NCBI GenBank assembly: GCA_016927635.1
Contig: JAFGMJ010000098.1
Coordinates: 1 to 7,934, forward strand
DNA from: Actinomycetota bacterium
Lineage (GTDB): Bacteria > Actinomycetota > Humimicrobiia > Humimicrobiales > Humimicrobiaceae
Direction: 5' to 3'
DNA length: 7,934 nt
Shown: one piece after another, positions 5,822 through 7,934 of the stretch
Layout of the letters: each line of letters begins with the position of its first letter
How positions within the stretch are numbered: position 1 is the stretch's first letter
Translations under genes and position numbers: made by a program
The notes under the pieces: model-generated
The model's database searches: none
What the model was told of the DNA's origin: nothing
The model's input: the letters and a program-made list of their open reading frames with translations, nothing else

Positions 5822-7252
5822 ATGCTTACAAATAAATTAAACAATATAAAAGTCCATGACATTGCTGTAATAGGAGCTGGGCCTGCAGGCCTTGCCGCAG
5901 CAATCAGGTGCAATGAGCTGGGAATAAAAAATACTGTGCTTATTGAAAGGGATTCTTTTGCAGGAGGGATACTTCCACAGTGCATACACAATGGTTTTGG
6001 GCTTAAGTTTTTCAATAAAGAGCTTACTGGTCCGGAGTATTGCCAGGTTTTTATCGATAAATTAAAAGAAAATGATGTAAATCTTTTACTTGATACAATG
6101 GCACTGGAAATAAAAAAACCATCTAAACAAAAAAACGGCTCTCCCGGTTATTTTGAAATAATCATTGCAGGAAAGAAAACAGGCTTTGAGATAATAAAAG
6201 CAAAGGCAATAATACTTGCGCTGGGCTGCAGGGAAAGGACAAGGGGCCAGATAATGATACCAGGAGCCAGGCCATCGGGCGTAATCACTGCCGGGCTTGC
6301 GCAGAGAATGGTAAATATTGAGGGGTATCTGCCGGGAAAAGAAATAGTTATACTGGGTTCAGGAGACATAGGGCTTATTATGGCCAGGAGGTTGAGTCTG
6401 GAGGGATGCAAGGTAAAGGGGGTTTATGAGCTGATGCCTTTTTCAACAGGTCTTTTAAGAAACATATCTCAATGTCTTGATGATTTTGGCATACCGCTTT
6501 TTTTAAGCCACACAGTAACAGAAATACTGGGCAATAAAAGGGTGGAAGCAGTCAAGGTGGCGCCTGTAGATGAAGGCTTAAAACCCGTACTTGAAAAAGC
6601 CTGCAGGATAAAATGCGATACACTTCTTTTATCAGTAGGTTTAATACCCGAAAACGAGCTTTCAAAGACCTGCGGGGTACAGATCGATTATAATACTGGC
6701 GGCCCAACAGTATATGAAAATTTCCAGACGTCTGTTCCGGGAGTTTTTTCCTGCGGAAACAGTCTTTTTGTATATGATATTGTTGACGAAGCCACAAAAG
6801 ACGGCTACGCAGCTGCAGAAAGTGCAGCCCGATACCTTATTGCAAATGCTTCCTGCGAAAATATAAATGCAGAAGTTTTATTTGATAAAGAAAGCCTGAA
6901 GCTGTATAGAAATCTATATGGCTCAGAAGCTGCAGAAAAATTCTTTGATATAGAGCCTGGAGAAAATGTCGCATATGCTGTTCCCCAGAAGATAAGCGGG
7001 CTTGAGCATGTAAATTTTAAGATCAGGCCAAAAAAACCATTGAAAAACGCAATAGTTCAAATATATGATAAACAAGGGGAGATCTTTTCTAAAAAAATAA
7101 GATATGTAAATCCTGGAGAGATGATATTTTTGGATGTAAGCAAAGAACACTTCAGAAAGTACCTTTTTCAGAATCATGGCCGAAAGCTGGAGCATGTAAA
7201 TCACGGTTTAAAAGAGCTTAAGAAAATAACACTGAGCATTAAAAATCATTGA
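5822..7252 (+). CDS. FAD/NAD(P)-dependent pyridine nucleotide-disulfide-type oxidoreductase, partner of the GlpA-like protein
   Basis: This is a cytosolic flavoprotein of the COG0446-like group, with two Rossmann folds. FAD binding is shown by VIGAGPAG (16-23), E42, and PGVFSCGN (306-313), the second FAD contact near the C-terminus of the core. NAD(P) binding is shown by VILGSGDIG (176-184). GGILPQCIHNGFG (48-60) and LGCRERTRG (134-142) are typical of the subgroup that sits beside GlpA-like proteins; the Thermotoga maritima TM1432-TM1433-TM1434 cluster has the same order. There is no redox-active CxxxxC of classical disulfide reductases, although C54 and C136 lie in the conserved motifs. A C-terminal part (about 375-476) has the strand-rich pattern seen at the end of this subgroup. 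The likely role, which is inferred, is to move electrons between the GlpA-like subunit and NAD(P) or another acceptor. It starts at ATG after a weak AAAAGAGA ribosome binding site, 18 bp after the upstream gene and 18 bp before the next. Confidence 0.88.
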   Translation: MLTNKLNNIKVHDIAVIGAGPAGLAAAIRCNELGIKNTVLIERDSFAGGILPQCIHNGFGLKFFNKELTGPEYCQVFIDKLKENDVNLLLDTMALEIKKPSKQKNGSPGYFEIIIAGKKTGFEIIKAKAIILALGCRERTRGQIMIPGARPSGVITAGLAQRMVNIEGYLPGKEIVILGSGDIGLIMARRLSLEGCKVKGVYELMPFSTGLLRNISQCLDDFGIPLFLSHTVTEILGNKRVEAVKVAPVDEGLKPVLEKACRIKCDTLLLSVGLIPENELSKTCGVQIDYNTGGPTVYENFQTSVPGVFSCGNSLFVYDIVDEATKDGYAAAESAARYLIANASCENINAEVLFDKESLKLYRNLYGSEAAEKFFDIEPGENVAYAVPQKISGLEHVNFKIRPKKPLKNAIVQIYDKQGEIFSKKIRYVNPGEMIFLDVSKEHFRKYLFQNHGRKLEHVNHGLKELKKITLSIKNH

Positions 7253-7270
7253 TATTATGGAATCTCAAAA

Positions 7271-7645
7271 ATGAAAAAAAATATTAAAAATATCAGGTGT
7301 TTAAGCTGCCCTGAAGGATGTGTAATGAATGCGGATTATGATGAAAATGAATCCAGAATAATTTCTCTGGGCGGATACAAGTGTAAAAAGGGAATAAGTT
7401 TTGCTGAGGATGAGTTAAATAACCCGCAGCGAATACTTACGACAACTGTTGCCATTGATTCAGTAAAATCCGGAAGGCTTCCTGTAAGAAGCAGCAAAAC
7501 TGTTCCAAAATCAAGTTTATCCATGATGATTAAAGAGATAAAGAAAATAAAAGTCAAAACCCCGGTTACAGCAGGGGAGATACTGGCTGCTGACTTTATG
7601 GGCAGCGGTACAGATATAATATCAAGCGCAACTTTTACAGAGTAG
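7271..7645 (+). CDS. DUF1667 four-cysteine small protein, third gene of the redox operon
   Basis: This 124-residue soluble protein belongs to DUF1667 (COG3862, 'conserved CXXC pairs'). The pattern is C10-x2-C13-x3-C17 near the N-terminus (IRCLSCPEGCVM), then C38 in GGYKCKKG. ELNNPQRILTTTV (49-61) and the conserved GRLPVRSSKTVPKSSL (68-83) follow, then a C-terminal region containing ADFMGSGTDII. The length matches the family. The four cysteines could bind an Fe-S cluster or a metal; the DUF1667 database note of possible molybdopterin binding is only a prediction. The same gene order after a GlpA-like and a COG0446-like flavoprotein occurs in other anaerobes, which suggests a subunit or accessory electron carrier of the same complex. 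The ribosome binding site is weak, so translation may depend on the upstream gene 18 bp away. It is the last gene of the operon. No clear terminator follows, only an AT-only 5-bp hairpin at 7669-7681. Confidence 0.85.
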   Translation: MKKNIKNIRCLSCPEGCVMNADYDENESRIISLGGYKCKKGISFAEDELNNPQRILTTTVAIDSVKSGRLPVRSSKTVPKSSLSMMIKEIKKIKVKTPVTAGEILAADFMGSGTDIISSATFTE

Positions 7646-7835
7646 TTATTTTAATCTTGACCATCTATTTATTTTTAATAATCACCACAGCTTCATAACA
7701 GAATATTTCCCTTTTTTATTAATGCATTCCAGGACACAGATTTTTTAAATTACCCCTTATTCATTTCCTGCAGGACTGGCACATGTTTAAATCTGGCTAT
7801 TTTTATAAACCCGTTAAAAAAATAAAAAAAATAAT
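7646..7835. other. Non-coding A/T-rich spacer after the redox operon
   Basis: I find no gene-like frame, tRNA or repeat family here. Two symmetric elements are visible. CAGATTT (7737-7743) and AAATCTG (7789-7795) form a 7-bp inverted repeat with a 45-nt interval, and the perfect 10-bp palindrome TCCTGCAGGA (7766-7775) lies between them. Neither has the G/C stem plus T-run of an intrinsic terminator. The right end is a long A-rich tract that works as an A/T-rich upstream region for the promoter at 7836. Confidence 0.5.
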
Positions 7836-7864
7836 TTGACATAAAAAATAAAAAGGTATATTAT
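7836..7864 (+). promoter_or_regulatory. Near-consensus sigma-70 promoter for a gene leaving the window
   Basis: TTGACA (7836-7841) is an exact -35 consensus. It is followed by an optimal 17-nt spacer and TATTAT (7859-7864), a 5/6 -10 box. A-rich DNA directly upstream resembles an UP element. The predicted start is 7 nt after the -10, at about 7871, on the first base of an ATG. This is the best promoter match in the window. Confidence 0.75.
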
Positions 7865-7870
7865 GGGCAT

Positions 7871-7934
7871 ATGTTCAATAGTGAACAAAATTTCATCATT
7901 TTATACTTAACCAAATATTTTATAAATTTTTATA
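7871..7934 (+). CDS. Partial 5' end of an unidentified gene, possibly leaderless
   Basis: From the ATG at 7871 a frame stays open for 21 codons to the window edge, beginning MFNSEQNFIILYLTKYFI, a pattern that could form an amphipathic helix. The ATG coincides with the predicted transcription start of the promoter at 7836-7864, and no Shine-Dalgarno sequence is at the right distance, so a leaderless mRNA is plausible. The inverted repeat at 7872-7887 lies inside its first codons. The combination of a strong promoter and an operator at the start site is common for self-regulated transcription factors, and small MarR-type regulators can begin this way, but 21 residues are too few to assign a family. 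A competing frame from ATG 7863 stops after 15 codons. In A/T-rich DNA an open stretch of this length can occur by chance. Confidence 0.35.
   Translation, partial: MFNSEQNFIILYLTKYFINFY
7872..7887. promoter_or_regulatory. Candidate operator: perfect inverted repeat at the predicted transcription start
   Basis: TGTTCA-ATAG-TGAACA is a perfect 6-bp inverted repeat with a 4-nt centre, spanning about +2 to +17 relative to the predicted start at 7871. It is G/C-containing in an otherwise A/T-rich tract, and so less likely to arise by chance than the AT-only repeats elsewhere. Size and position fit a homodimeric helix-turn-helix repressor. The regulator is unknown, and the downstream gene product itself is one possibility. 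Confidence 0.55.

Noticed and set aside
5542..6015. Minus-strand frame spanning the junction of the two oxidoreductase genes
   Set aside because: It is antisense to the BFD cysteine motif and to the next gene's FAD motif, and has no recognisable domain.
7271..7645. Calling the third operon gene glpC or a ferredoxin
   Set aside because: It has only four cysteines with DUF1667 spacing, and lacks the two CxxCxxCxxxCP motifs and CCG domains of GlpC.
7657..7681. A second promoter after the DUF1667 gene (TTGACC with TAATAA)
   Set aside because: The spacing between the boxes is only 13 nt, and no gene follows within reach.
7863..7910. A 15-codon frame from ATG 7863, preceded by AAAAAGG
   Set aside because: Its ATG overlaps the -10 box of the strong promoter, so it would not be present in that transcript.

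Overview
The window is AT-rich, with many AGG/AGA arginine and ATA isoleucine codons. It holds six complete protein genes, one small DUF2007-type gene and probably the first codons of an eighth gene at the right edge. No tRNA, rRNA, CRISPR array, transposase or phage gene is visible. The glycerol-3-phosphate-dehydrogenase-like redox cassette is of a type found in Thermotogales, Clostridia and other anaerobes, and suggests an anaerobic or fermentative bacterium. The phylum cannot be fixed from the sequence alone. An L,D-transpeptidase shows that the organism makes peptidoglycan.

Layout, left to right. (1) 68-1444 (+) is an AzgA-type NCS2 nucleobase permease with a TTG start and a very strong ribosome binding site. 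(2) 1499-2515 (-) converges on it with a 54-bp gap. It is a class II ketose-bisphosphate aldolase carrying an unusual four-cysteine C-terminal extension. (3) 2611-2850 (-) is a DUF2007 small protein upstream of the aldolase on the same strand. (4) 2936-4009 (+) is divergent from the DUF2007 gene. It is a probable lipoprotein with an Ig-like region and a C-terminal YkuD L,D-transpeptidase domain. (5) 4160-7645 (+) is a tight three-gene operon whose two junctions are both exactly 18 bp: a GlpA-like FAD oxidoreductase with a [2Fe-2S] BFD domain, a second FAD/NAD(P) oxidoreductase, and a small DUF1667 four-cysteine protein. A good promoter lies just upstream. (6) 7646-7835 is non-coding. It is followed by a near-consensus promoter (TTGACA-N17-TATTAT) with a perfect inverted repeat at its predicted start site, and by an open frame whose ATG coincides with that start site.

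How the genes fit together. The operon most likely oxidises glycerol-3-phosphate, or a similar hydroxy-acid/polyol phosphate, and passes electrons through FAD, an Fe-S centre and a second flavoprotein to a soluble acceptor. Dihydroxyacetone phosphate would be the product if the substrate is glycerol-3-phosphate, and it is also a substrate or product of class II aldolases. That makes a loose metabolic link to the aldolase, although the two are separately transcribed. The permease, transpeptidase and DUF2007 gene look like unrelated housekeeping neighbours.

Most of the window is ordinary. The most interesting points are the leaderless-looking operator-controlled gene at the right edge, the cysteine extension of the aldolase, and the glycerol-3-phosphate-dehydrogenase-like triad, whose DUF1667 component has no well-defined role.
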